In this document: piece after piece, positions 17,926-28,000 of the stretch
Layout: each line of letters starts with the position of its first letter
Position numbering within the stretch: the stretch's first letter is position 1
NCBI RefSeq assembly: GCF_019145495.1
Contig: NZ_JAHSTU010000006.1
Coordinates: 305,636 to 369,635 of the forward strand
Direction of reading: 5' to 3'
Length of the DNA: 64,000 nt
DNA from: Pseudomonas azerbaijanoccidentalis
GTDB lineage: Bacteria; Pseudomonadota; Gammaproteobacteria; Pseudomonadales; Pseudomonadaceae
Notes under the pieces: generated by a model
What the model was told of the DNA's origin: nothing
The model's input: only the letters and a program-made list of their open reading frames with translations
Databases searched by the model: none
Position numbers and translations under genes: made by a program

Positions 17926-19850
17926 GGCGCGGGTGATGCTGATTTGCGCAGGTCGAACACCGGCGCGCCGGAAACCGGCTCAAACAATTGCCGTGCATCC
18001 GCCGGCAGTAGCAACGAGTTGTTGTCCCGCGCCCCCGGCTGGCTCAAGTCCCGCAGCGCGTTGTAACGCCGCTGGCTGACTTCGGTCAGGTCTTCCTTGC
18101 TGCGCACGATGGTCGGCCGCAAGAACACCATCAGATTGCTTTTGGTTTGAGTGTCCCGGGTCCAGCGAAACAGCGCGCCCAGGTAAGGAATATCGCGCAA
18201 CAGCGGCACCCCGCTTTTTTGCGTGCGCACGCTGTCGCGGATCAAGCCGCCAATGACGATGATTTCGCCGTCGTCCGCCAGGATGGTGCTCTTGAGCGCT
18301 CGCTTGTTAGTGATCAGGTCGGAGGAGTCGATGCCCGAAACCGACGGTGCGATGTCCGAGACTTCCTGCTCGACTTCCAGGCGCAGCGTCGATCCTTCGT
18401 TGATGTAGGGTTTGATCTTCAGGCTGATGCCGACGTCCTTGCGCTCGACCGTGGTGAACGGGTTGTCCGCCCCGCTGCTGTTGGTCGCGTAGGAGCCGGT
18501 TTTGAACGGCACGTTTTGGCCGACGATGATTTCCGCTTCCTGATTGTCGAGGGTCAACAGGCTCGGGGTGGACAGCAGATTGCTGTGGGTATTGCTCGCC
18601 AACGCCGAAATCAACGCGCCGAAACGGTCACTGCCCAGGCGTAACAATGCGCCTTCCGGCGCGGATTTTTTGTCGTCGAACGTCAGGCCTCCCACGATCG
18701 GGATGTCGGTGCCGGGGAAGTTGATGAAGCCTTTCGCGTCGCCCGTGTTCAGGCCCCACTGCACACCGACGGCTTCGGCGATGTCGCCGGAGATTTCGAC
18801 AATCGCGGCATGGATCAGCACCTGCGCTCGCGGCTGATCCAACTGGCGCACGATGCTTTCGATGGTTCGAACCTGCGCCGGCTCGGCAATCAATACCAAC
18901 GCATTTTGGCTCTCATCGGCCTTGATCATGAATGTCGCGCTGTTCGATGTGTCCTTTCCAGCGCCAAGGGCCGGAGTCACTTTACGGCCCTGCCCCATGC
19001 TTTCCAGAATCTGCGCGAGTTGTTTGGCATCGCTGTGTCGCAAGCGGATCACCCGGGCGTTATCCGGGCTTTCGGTAGCCGGGATATCAAGGCCACGCGC
19101 CAGCTCGGTCAAGCGTTGGCGAACCGTCGGCGGGCCGATGAGAATCAAGCGGTTGGTTCGGGTATCAGCCAACACTTGAATCGCGGTATCGGCATTGCGT
19201 TTGCCCAGCGATGTCTCCATCACTGACGCTATGTCACTGGCTTGTGCGTGGCGCAGTTGAACCACGGCATGCCTGCTGCTCTGCCCGGAATCCAGTTGCC
19301 GTACGACCTGGGCGATTCGTTGCGTGTTGGCCGCCGTGTCGGTAATCACCAGCGCATTGGCCGATACCGATGGCCCGACGTAACCATTGACCGACACCAG
19401 CGGCCTGACCAAGCCTGCGATGTCGTTGGCGCTGCTGGTATTCAACTCGATGACTTGAGTGACAAATTGCGAGGCCGTAGTGTTTTTTGCCGAGCCGCTG
19501 CCGGCGCGGGTTTTGGCTTCGGTTACCGGCGTGATCAGAATGCGGTCGCCTTCATCGATAACCGTGAAGTTATGGGCGTCGAGCACCGAGTAAAACAAAC
19601 GGCGGACACCCTCTCGGTCGAGGGCCTGCCGAGACATGACCGTGATGCGCCCGGAGACTCTTGGGTCGAGCACAACGGTGGTGCCGAGAATGCCGGAAAT
19701 CTCTTCGACGATATCGCGCAGTTCGGCGTTGTTCATCGCCAACTGCCATTTTTCTTGCGCGGCAGACAGCGCCCCCGCAAACGGGGTCATCGCCAAAACG
19801 GCAAGAATCAGCGCGCAGCGCAGGGTCTGCGCGCCAGTGAAGCTGTTCAT
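17922..19850 (-). CDS. gspD: type II secretion outer-membrane secretin GspD
   Basis: 642 residues from ATG 19850, which gives a normal signal peptide (cleavage after about residue 30); the frame is open 28 codons further up but without a leader-like sequence. Domains: N0 (from WQLAMNNAELRDIVEEISG), N1-N3 repeats (to about 340), then the secretin barrel ending with VPLLRDIPYLGALFRW near 585. It forms the multimeric outer-membrane channel. No pilotin gene is seen in the cluster. Seven bases separate it from gspC. Confidence 0.93.
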   Translation of the reverse strand: MNSFTGAQTLRCALILAVLAMTPFAGALSAAQEKWQLAMNNAELRDIVEEISGILGTTVVLDPRVSGRITVMSRQALDREGVRRLFYSVLDAHNFTVIDEGDRILITPVTEAKTRAGSGSAKNTTASQFVTQVIELNTSSANDIAGLVRPLVSVNGYVGPSVSANALVITDTAANTQRIAQVVRQLDSGQSSRHAVVQLRHAQASDIASVMETSLGKRNADTAIQVLADTRTNRLILIGPPTVRQRLTELARGLDIPATESPDNARVIRLRHSDAKQLAQILESMGQGRKVTPALGAGKDTSNSATFMIKADESQNALVLIAEPAQVRTIESIVRQLDQPRAQVLIHAAIVEISGDIAEAVGVQWGLNTGDAKGFINFPGTDIPIVGGLTFDDKKSAPEGALLRLGSDRFGALISALASNTHSNLLSTPSLLTLDNQEAEIIVGQNVPFKTGSYATNSSGADNPFTTVERKDVGISLKIKPYINEGSTLRLEVEQEVSDIAPSVSGIDSSDLITNKRALKSTILADDGEIIVIGGLIRDSVRTQKSGVPLLRDIPYLGALFRWTRDTQTKSNLMVFLRPTIVRSKEDLTEVSQRRYNALRDLSQPGARDNNSLLLPADARQLFEPVSGAPVFDLRKSASPAP

Positions 19851-19857
19851 GATTGGA

Positions 19858-20376
19858 TCACTCTGACGGCCCGGAGAACGGGCGTAGAAAACGTGCAGAC
19901 ACAACGGGCGTTTGAGGCTCGGCTGGCGATTCAACTCGGCGCAGAAAATGTGCGACGGGTGATTGCAGGGTCAATCGTTCTTCCCCGCCTTTGTTCCACA
20001 GCACCACTTGATTGACCTCGACGCGGCGCAGAACACTGCCACCCGGCAAGCGCTCGCCGACCTGATACAGGCGCGGCCCTTGCGCATCGACCAGCAACGC
20101 TCTGGACAACCCATTGCTGACGACAAAACTGGCTTGCAGCGTCAGTGGCTCGGTGCTGGCTCGAAGCGTGGTATTCGTCGTCAATCCAAACACCGTGGCC
20201 ACGGCTGTCGCATCCAGCGGCACGCGAGCAGGCTCATGGGTAAGCGTGCTTACTTCGGGTAACGCTGGGGCAAACTGTTGGCGAAAAAGCCAGGCCTGCC
20301 ATACCTCGAACACGGCATACGCCAACGGCACAAGCAGCAACCCGACCTTGATCGGGCGAGAAGCTAAACGGGTCAT
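19858..20376 (-). CDS. gspC: type II secretion inner-membrane protein GspC (short form)
   Basis: 172 residues from ATG 20376; a GTG at 20397 would add seven. One membrane helix at about residues 10-28 is followed by a periplasmic homology region (ATVFGL...LVDAQGPRLYQVGERLPGG) that should touch the N0 domain of GspD. The usual C-terminal PDZ or coiled-coil domain is absent, as in some Pseudomonas XcpP-like proteins. It is the first gsp gene, 101 bases after the LPMO gene on the same strand. Confidence 0.82.
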   Translation of the reverse strand: MTRLASRPIKVGLLLVPLAYAVFEVWQAWLFRQQFAPALPEVSTLTHEPARVPLDATAVATVFGLTTNTTLRASTEPLTLQASFVVSNGLSRALLVDAQGPRLYQVGERLPGGSVLRRVEVNQVVLWNKGGEERLTLQSPVAHFLRRVESPAEPQTPVVSARFLRPFSGPSE

Positions 20377-20436
20377 CGCCGTCAGTGAAAACGTCACGAC
20401 AGGTTCACTCGAAATTCAGCGGGAAGGCCCGGCGAT

Positions 20437-20461
20437 CAGGCGACCCTTCGCAGGTCGCCTG
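20437..20461 (-). terminator. hairpin between gbpA and gspC (attenuator-like)
   Basis: A nine-base-pair perfect stem (CAGGCGACC / GGTCGCCTG) with a seven-base loop lies 16 bases after the gbpA stop. There is no T-run behind it on the minus strand, so full termination is doubtful; partial read-through into gspC is plausible. Confidence 0.5.
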
Positions 20462-20477
20462 AAGTGCTGCGGGAGGT

Positions 20478-21944
20478 TTAGAGCTTGTTCCACGCCATGT
20501 GCCAATGCGCACCGACGCCTGGCTCATATCCGTTTGCAGTCGGGCTGTATTGCTTGCAGTAGCCGGACTCCGGGAACGGCTTGCACTCAAAGACTTCGTT
20601 GGTCTTTGGTTGCAGCACTTTGGTACCCGCGGTGTAACCGCTGATGCCTTCCGGGAACACGAAGTCGTAGTCGGCACCGGCGCCTTCGCCGGTCAGCTTC
20701 GTGGTCTGGGTATCCTGGCGAGTGGTCCGGCCATCCAGAGTCGTTCCAACCAGGGTCAGGGTATGTGCGCCAGGGTTGCTACGAACATCCAGCGCCAGCC
20801 AGCTAGCGCCGCTGGCCACTTCGGCGGAGGTCGAGCCAACCGGCTTGTTGCTCTCGTCGAACAAGGTCGCTTCGACGTTCATTTTGCGATTGGAGATGAT
20901 GCTGAAATCGACCTTGGCCACGCCCTTGTCCAGTACGTACTCAACTTGCTGGGAAGCCACCGAGAGACGAGCGGCGGCATCTTCCTGCATGTTCAGTTGC
21001 ACTTCGTAGCGGGTCACACCGCTGTCTTTCTGTGCGAACACACTGTTGGTGCCTTTGACCGGTTCGATATCGCCGTTCTCACCACGAACGCCTGCGCGAA
21101 CCAGTGTATGAGCCTGGTTGATGGCGTCCGCCAACTTGAACGACCAGTTGTTCGGCTGGCCTTCTTCGGCGCTGTTGATGGCGATCTCGACACTGAACTC
21201 CGGTTTTTCGCCATTGGCGGAGAACGCACGGGCCTTGACCTTGTCACCGACCAGCAACGTGGTCGAAGGGGAAATGCTGCCCACGGAGGACCAGCCACCC
21301 GGCAGCTCCGGCTCCGCGAGGATGTTCACGTCTGCCGGGTTATAGAACGCGGCATCGGTATCGCCCACGGTCCAGATCGCCAGGATGACGTGATGACCGG
21401 ATTTGTCTGCGGGGATGGTGCAGTTGTGTTTGTCGCTGTTCGATGGCTTTTGATTGCCACCGTCGACGGTGCAGAAGGGAGTGCTTTCGAACGTGGCGCG
21501 TTTGAGCGCTTCGTTCGGGTTCCAGCCGTTACGGGTGATGAAGTACTCGTGTTTTGTGGCCGGATGAACGGCCGTGTAGTGCCATTGGAAATCGATGTTG
21601 CGATCCTTGATTTCCGTCAGTTGCCAGCGGGTAGCGGACTGCGCATCCAGTGCGGAGAACAACGAGTGACCACCGCTTGCAATCTTGCCGTCGACCGGTC
21701 CCTGCAAGGGAGCACCACCGACGCCGGCGGGAAAGCCCTTGAAGGTTTCGCCGACACTCTGTGGTTCGTACTGCGCGCCACCGCAGTTGGTGTTCAAGCC
21801 TTTCTGGCAGGCTAGCGCACGTGACGGCGGCACTTCCAGGTAGCCGTGAGCGGAAGCACTTTGAGAGGCGAACATTGCCGATAACAGGATCATTGAAGAA
21901 GTGCAGGCAGCAAACGCACGTCCCTTGTACGAAATATTTTTCAT
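20478..21944 (-). CDS. gbpA: GbpA-type lytic polysaccharide monooxygenase (AA10), secreted
   Basis: 488 residues. A signal peptide ends ASA with His33 as the mature N-terminus, as needed for the copper histidine brace; the second brace histidine is probably His127 in TAVHPATKHEYF. The AA10 domain runs to about residue 210, followed by GbpA-like linker domains (about 215-425) and a C-terminal chitin-binding module rich in aromatic residues and Cys (CKPFPESGYCKQY). It should cleave chitin oxidatively outside the cell. ATG 21944 is preferred to the adjacent GTG. It is directly upstream of gspC-M on the same strand, so it is a probable substrate of that system; P. aeruginosa CbpD is a known type II-secreted relative. 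Confidence 0.92.
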   Translation of the reverse strand: MKNISYKGRAFAACTSSMILLSAMFASQSASAHGYLEVPPSRALACQKGLNTNCGGAQYEPQSVGETFKGFPAGVGGAPLQGPVDGKIASGGHSLFSALDAQSATRWQLTEIKDRNIDFQWHYTAVHPATKHEYFITRNGWNPNEALKRATFESTPFCTVDGGNQKPSNSDKHNCTIPADKSGHHVILAIWTVGDTDAAFYNPADVNILAEPELPGGWSSVGSISPSTTLLVGDKVKARAFSANGEKPEFSVEIAINSAEEGQPNNWSFKLADAINQAHTLVRAGVRGENGDIEPVKGTNSVFAQKDSGVTRYEVQLNMQEDAAARLSVASQQVEYVLDKGVAKVDFSIISNRKMNVEATLFDESNKPVGSTSAEVASGASWLALDVRSNPGAHTLTLVGTTLDGRTTRQDTQTTKLTGEGAGADYDFVFPEGISGYTAGTKVLQPKTNEVFECKPFPESGYCKQYSPTANGYEPGVGAHWHMAWNKL

Positions 21945-22183
21945 CACATGAATTCCAGACTACTTATCGAAATTTAAGGTGCACATGACTGCGGCACCGA
22001 CGTTTGCGACATTGCTCAGAAGGGGGATGAGCAAGGGTCCGAAACCTTACTTGGATGAAACCACTTTCTATGTAGGGAAAGTCTCCACTGGCCGCAGGAA
22101 TGGTCTCTCCGGCTGTTTCTCCGACATTGGATGAAGGAATTCTTACAAGCGGCGACGCCACCACTAAACATGAAATGAAGTGC

Positions 22184-22217
22184 AAAAAAAAACCTGTCCG
22201 GCGCCAAGCCGGACAGG
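22184..22217 (-). terminator. intrinsic terminator of hemE
   Basis: On the minus strand CCTGTCCGGC-5-base loop-GCCGGACAGG (stem 22193-22217) is followed by nine T residues (22184-22192). It lies 22 bases beyond the hemE stop. Confidence 0.93.
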
Positions 22218-22239
22218 CTTTCATTCACCGCACAGACGG

Positions 22240-23307
22240 TTATTCGTGGTACTGCGCCGACAGTTCATGGACTGCGCGCAAGAACGCACCGGCGTGTTCC
22301 GGATCGACTTCCGGCGTGATGCCGTGACCGAGGTTGAACACGTGGCCGCTGCCTTTGCCGTAGCTGGCAAGGATGCGCCCGACTTCAGTGCGAATGGCTT
22401 CGGGTTTGGCGTATAGCACCGTCGGGTCCATGTTGCCTTGCAAGGCGACTTTGTCACCGACGCGGGCACGGGCGTTGCCGATGTCGCAGGTCCAGTCCAG
22501 ACCCAGTGCGTCGGCACCGGCGTCAGCGATGCTTTCCAGCCACAGGCCGCCGTTTTTGGTGAACAGGATCACTGGCACCTTGCGCCCTTCGTGCTCGCGG
22601 ATCAGGCCGCTGACGATTTTCTTCATGTAGGCCAGCGAGAACTCCTGGTACGCCGCCGCCGACAGATTGCCGCCCCAGGTGTCGAAGATCTGCACCGCTT
22701 GCGCACCAGCCATGATCTGGCCGTTGAGGTAGCTGGTGACCGACTGCGCGAGTTTATCCAGCAGCAGGTGCATGGCTTGCGGGTTGTCGTAGAGCATGGC
22801 CTTGGTCTTGCGGAAGTCTTTCGACGAACCGCCTTCGACCATGTAGGTGGCCAGGGTCCATGGGCTGCCGGAGAAGCCGATCAGCGGTACACGACCGTTC
22901 AGTTCGCGGCGAATGGTGCTGACCGCGTCCATCACGTAACCGAGGTCTTTGTGCGGATCGGGAATTGGCAGGGCTTCGATGTCGGCCAGGGAGCTGACGA
23001 CTTTCTTGAAGCGCGGGCCTTCGCCGGTTTCGAAGTACAGGCCTTGGCCCATGGCATCGGGGATGGTCAGGATGTCGGAGAAGAGGATCGCCGCGTCCAG
23101 TTGCGGATAGCGGTCGAGCGGCTGCATCGTGACTTCGCAAGCGAACGCCGGGTTCATGCACAGGCTCATGAAATCGCCAGCCTTGGCACGGCTTGCGCGG
23201 TATTCAGGCAGGTAGCGACCGGCCTGACGCATCATCCACACGGGGGTGACGTCTACGGGTTGCTTGAGCAGGGCGCGCAGGAAACGGTCGTTCTTCAGGG
23301 CAGTCAT
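22240..23307 (-). CDS. hemE: uroporphyrinogen decarboxylase
   Basis: 355 residues, the usual HemE length. It has both family signatures: PVWMMRQAGRYLPEYR near the N-terminus, with the Arg residues that bind substrate carboxylates, and GFSGSPWTLATYM near residue 145. The catalytic Asp is in FSDILTIPDAMG. It removes the four acetate carboxyls of uroporphyrinogen III to give coproporphyrinogen III in heme synthesis. It follows gltBD on the same strand but a 250-base gap with a REP doublet suggests its own promoter. Confidence 0.97.
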   Translation of the reverse strand: MTALKNDRFLRALLKQPVDVTPVWMMRQAGRYLPEYRASRAKAGDFMSLCMNPAFACEVTMQPLDRYPQLDAAILFSDILTIPDAMGQGLYFETGEGPRFKKVVSSLADIEALPIPDPHKDLGYVMDAVSTIRRELNGRVPLIGFSGSPWTLATYMVEGGSSKDFRKTKAMLYDNPQAMHLLLDKLAQSVTSYLNGQIMAGAQAVQIFDTWGGNLSAAAYQEFSLAYMKKIVSGLIREHEGRKVPVILFTKNGGLWLESIADAGADALGLDWTCDIGNARARVGDKVALQGNMDPTVLYAKPEAIRTEVGRILASYGKGSGHVFNLGHGITPEVDPEHAGAFLRAVHELSAQYHE

Positions 23308-23442
23308 GTCGGCATCCGGAAAAAAAGTGCGGGCATTTTCTCAGAGCCGGAGGCAAAAGGCACGGTTGCAGGTCAGCCTTTTGTCTATCGGGTCAATTTG
23401 TCGCAATAAATACGCAGATTTCAGCAACACCCGGAAACCAAT

Positions 23443-23527
23443 GTGGGAGCTGGCCTGCCAGCGATACAGACACCTCGGTGTGTCAGTTTGACCGAGGTGA
23501 TGCTATCGCTGGCAGGCCAGCTCCCAC
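23443..23527. repeat. REP doublet (family A)
   Basis: Inverted arms: GTGGGAGCTGGCCTGCCAGCGAT at the left and ATCGCTGGCAGGCCAGCTCCCAC at the right, perfect over 23 bases, around a smaller palindrome (CACCTCGG / CCGAGGTG). It lies between gltD and hemE and may form a long hairpin in the gltBD transcript. Confidence 0.92.
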
Positions 23528-23557
23528 AGGTATTGCATTACAGTCAGCGGGACGGGG

Positions 23558-24976
23558 TTAGACGCCCAGGTAATCCAGGATCCCTTCGGCGGCATTGCGG
23601 CCTTCGAAGATCGCCGTCACCACCAGGTCAGAACCACGAACCATGTCGCCACCGGCGAAGATTTTCGGGTTGCTGGTCTGGTGCTTGTACTGACCTTGTT
23701 CCGGCGCCACAACGCGGCCCTGGCTGTCGGTCTGGATGCTGAACTGTTCGAACCACGGCGCCGGGCTTGGACGGAAACCGAACGCGATGACCACGGCGTC
23801 GGCCGGGATGATCTCTTCGGAACCCGGGATCGGCTCGGGGCTGCGACGGCCACGGGCGTCCGGCTCGCCGAGACGGGTCTCGACCACCTTCACACCTTCA
23901 ACCTTGTCTTCACCAACGATGGCGATCGGCTGGCGGTTGTAGAGGAATTTCACGCCTTCTTCCTTGGCGTTTTTCACCTCTTTGCGCGAGCCGGGCATGT
24001 TCGCTTCGTCACGACGATAAGCACAGGTCACCGACTTGGCGCCCTGGCGAATCGAAGTACGGTTGCAGTCCATCGCCGTGTCGCCACCGCCGAGTACCAC
24101 GACCTTCTTGCCTTTCATGTCGACGAAATCTTCCGGCGACTTTTCAAAGCCCAGGTTACGGTTGACGTTGGCGATCAGGAAGTCCAGCGCGTCGTACACG
24201 CCCGGCAGGTCTTCACCGGCGAAACCGCCCTTCATGTAGGTGTAGGTGCCCATGCCCATGAATACCGCGTCGTATTCTTCGAGCAGTTGCTCCATGGTCA
24301 CGTCGGTGCCCACCTCGGTGTTGAGGCGGAACTCGATGCCCATGCCGGTGAAGACTTCGCGGCGATTGCTCAGCACGGTCTTTTCCAGCTTGAACTCGGG
24401 GATACCGAAGGTCAGCAGGCCACCGATTTCCGGGTTCTTGTCGAACACCACCGGGGTCACGCCACCACGTACCAGCACGTCGGCGCAGCCCAGGCCCGCA
24501 GGCCCGGCACCGATGATCGCGACACGCTTGCCGGTCGGCTTGACCTTGGACATGTCCGGGCGCCAGCCCATGGCGAACGCGGTGTCGGTGATGTACTTCT
24601 CCACCGAACCGATGGTCACCGCGCCGAAGCCGTCGTTGAGGGTGCAGGCACCCTCGCACAGACGATCCTGCGGGCACACCCGGCCGCAGACTTCCGGCAA
24701 GGTGTTGGTCTGGTGCGACAGCTCGGCGGCGGCAAGGATGTTGCCCTCGGCCACCAGCTTCAGCCAGTTCGGAATGAAGTTGTGCACCGGGCACTTCCAT
24801 TCGCAATACGGGTTACCGCAACCCAGGCAGCGGTGGGCCTGGTCGGCCGACTGCTGGGGTTTGAACGGTTCGTAGATTTCCACGAACTCTTTCTTGCGTT
24901 GACGCAACAGTTTCTTCTTCGGATCCTTGCGCCCGACCTCGATGAACTGGAAGTCATTATTCAGACGTTCAGCCAT
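23558..24976 (-). CDS. gltD: glutamate synthase (NADPH) small subunit
   Basis: 472 residues. The N-terminal region binds iron-sulfur clusters through CLGCGNPYCEWKCPVHN (about 50-67) and CGRVCPQDRLCEGAC (about 98-112). The FAD motif GAGPAGLGCAD follows at about residue 152 and the NADPH motif GGGDTAMDC near 297. It feeds electrons from NADPH to GltB. It starts 32 bases after gltB and is cotranscribed with it. Confidence 0.97.
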   Translation of the reverse strand: MAERLNNDFQFIEVGRKDPKKKLLRQRKKEFVEIYEPFKPQQSADQAHRCLGCGNPYCEWKCPVHNFIPNWLKLVAEGNILAAAELSHQTNTLPEVCGRVCPQDRLCEGACTLNDGFGAVTIGSVEKYITDTAFAMGWRPDMSKVKPTGKRVAIIGAGPAGLGCADVLVRGGVTPVVFDKNPEIGGLLTFGIPEFKLEKTVLSNRREVFTGMGIEFRLNTEVGTDVTMEQLLEEYDAVFMGMGTYTYMKGGFAGEDLPGVYDALDFLIANVNRNLGFEKSPEDFVDMKGKKVVVLGGGDTAMDCNRTSIRQGAKSVTCAYRRDEANMPGSRKEVKNAKEEGVKFLYNRQPIAIVGEDKVEGVKVVETRLGEPDARGRRSPEPIPGSEEIIPADAVVIAFGFRPSPAPWFEQFSIQTDSQGRVVAPEQGQYKHQTSNPKIFAGGDMVRGSDLVVTAIFEGRNAAEGILDYLGV

Positions 24977-25008
24977 TTTAAAACCTCATCAAACTCTTCA
25001 GGCGCATA

Positions 25009-28000
25009 TCACTGCGGGTTGGCACGGGTGCTGGAAAGCAACGATTTCAAGTTGGCAGCCTTCGGCTTGACCAACCAGAAACGGCGCAAGTAGTCATCGA
25101 GGTTTTCGGCGAGTTCACGACCCCACTCGCTATCGGTTTCCGCGACGTACTCGTTCAGCACGTTTTGCAGGTGACTGCGATAAGCTTCCATCGCTTCGCC
25201 GCTGATCCGCTGGATTTCCACCAGTTCGTGGTTGACCCGGTCAACAAAGGTGTTGTCCTGGTCGAGCACGTAGGCGAAACCGCCGGTCATGCCAGAGCCG
25301 AAGTTGTAACCGGTCTTGCCCAGGACGCAGACGAAACCACCGGTCATGTACTCGCAGCAGTGATCGCCAGTGCCTTCCACAACGGTGTGGGCACCGGAGT
25401 TACGCACGGCGAAACGCTCGCCCGCGGTGCCGGCGGCGAACAGCTTGCCACCGGTGGCGCCGTACAGGCAGGTGTTGCCGATGATGGCACTGTCCTGAGT
25501 CTTGTAGACGCTGCCCTTCGGCGGAACGATGACCAGCTTGCCGCCGGTCATGCCCTTGCCGACGTAGTCGTTGGCGTCGCCTTCCAGGTACATGTTCAGG
25601 CCGCCGGCGTTCCACACGCCGAAACTCTGACCTGCAGTGCCCTTGAAGCGGAAGGTGATCGGCGCTTTCGCCATCCCCTGGTTGCCGTGCTTGCGGGCGA
25701 TTTCGCCGGAGATCCGCGCGCCGATCGAACGGTCGCAGTTGCAGATATCCAGGGCGAACTCGGCGCCGCTCAGGTCGTTGATGGCCGAACTGGCCATGTC
25801 GACCATTTTCTCGGCCAGCAGGCCCTTGTCGAACGGCGGGTTGCGTTCAACGCCGCAGAACTGCGGTTTGTCCGCCGGTACGTGGTCGCTGCCCAGCAAC
25901 GGCGTCAGGTCCAGGTGATGCTGCTTGGCGGTCTGCCCTTCGAGGACTTCCAGCAGATCGGTACGGCCGATCAGCTCTTCGAGGGAGCGCACGCCCAACT
26001 TGGCCAGCCACTCACGGGTTTCTTCGGCGACGTAGGTGAAGAAATTCACCACCATGTCGACGGTACCGATGTAGTGATCCTTGCGCAGTTTCTCGTTCTG
26101 AGTCGCAACGCCGGTGGCGCAGTTGTTCAGGTGGCAGATGCGCAGGTATTTGCAGCCCAGGGCGATCATTGGCGCGGTGCCGAAGCCGAAGCTTTCAGCG
26201 CCGAGGATGGCTGCCTTGATCACGTCGAGGCCGGTTTTCAGCCCGCCGTCGGTTTGCACCCGGACTTTGCCGCGCAGGTCGTTGCCGCGCAGGGTCTGGT
26301 GGGTTTCGGCGAGGCCGAGTTCCCACGGTGCGCCGGCGTATTTGATCGAGGTCAGCGGCGATGCACCGGTGCCGCCGTCGTAGCCGGAGATGGTGATCAA
26401 GTCCGCGTAGGCCTTGGCCACACCGGCGGCAATGGTGCCGACGCCCGCTTCCGCGACCAGCTTCACCGAGACCAGCGCCTTCGGGTTGACTTGCTTCAGG
26501 TCGAAAATCAGCTGTGACAAGTCTTCGATCGAGTAGATATCGTGGTGCGGCGGTGGCGAAATCAGGGTCACGCCCGGCACTGCGTATCGCAGTTTGGCGA
26601 TCAGACCGTTGACCTTGCCGCCTGGCAGTTGACCACCCTCGCCCGGCTTGGCGCCTTGAGCGACCTTGATCTGCAGCACTTCGGCGTTGACCAGGTATTC
26701 CGGGGTCACACCGAAACGGCCAGTCGCGACTTGCTTGATTTTCGAGCTCTTGATGGTGCCGTAACGCGCCGGGTCTTCGCCGCCTTCACCGGAGTTGGAA
26801 CGCGCACCGAGGCGGTTCATGGCTTCGGCCAGGGCTTCGTGAGCTTCCGGCGACAGGGCGCCCAGGGAGATACCGGCGGAGTCGAAGCGCTTGAGCACCG
26901 ATTCCAGCGGTTCGATCTCGCTGATGTCCAATGGTGTGTCGAGGGTTTTGACTTTCAGCAGGTCGCGGATCATCGACACCGGGCGGTTGTCCACCAGCGA
27001 CGTGTATTCCTTGAACTTGCTGTAGTCGCCCTGCTGCACAGCGGCTTGCAGGGTGTTGACCACGTCCGGGTTGTACGCGTGATATTCGCCACCGTGGACG
27101 AACTTCAGCAGGCCACCTTGCTGGATCGGCTTGCGCGGGCTCCAGGCTTCGGTGGCGAGGGCTTTCTGCTCGGCTTCGATGTCGACGAAACGCGCACCCT
27201 TGATGCGGCTTGGCACGCCACGGAAGCTCAGGTTGCAGACTTCCTCGGACAGGCCGATGGCTTCGAACAACTGTGCACCACGGTACGACGTGATGGTCGA
27301 GATACCCATCTTCGACAGGATCTTGAGCAAACCTTTAGTGATGCCTTTACGGTAGTTCTTGAACACCTCGTAGAGGTCGCCCAGCACTTCACCGGTGCGG
27401 ATCAGGTCGCCCAGCACTTCATAGGCCAGGAACGGATAAACGGCAGAAGCGCCGAAACCGATCAACACGGCGAAGTGGTGCGGATCGCGAGCGGTCGCGG
27501 TTTCCACCAGGATGTTGGAGTCGCAACGCAGGCCTTTCTCGGTCAGGCGGTGGTGCACGGCACCGGTCGCCAGCGACGCGTGGATCGGCAACTTGCCCGG
27601 GGCGATGTGCCGGTCACTCAGCACAACCTGGGTACGACCGGCGCGCACGGCTTCTTCAGCCTGGTCGGCCACGTTGCGGATCGCCGCTTCGAGGCCAATG
27701 CTCTCGTCGTAGTTCAGATCGATGATCGCGCGCTCGAAGCCCGGGCGATCGAGGTTCATCAGGGAGCGCCACTTGGCCGGGGAAATGACCGGCGAGCTGA
27801 GGATCACGCGCGAAGCGTGTTCCGGCGACTCCTGGAAGATGTTGCGCTCGGCACCGAGGCAGATCTCCAGCGACATGACGATGGCTTCACGCAGCGGGTC
27901 GATCGGCGGGTTGGTGACCTGCGCGAACTGCTGGCGGAAATAGTCGTACGGCGTGCGCACGCGCTGGGACAGCACGGCCATCGGCGTGTCGTCGCCCATC

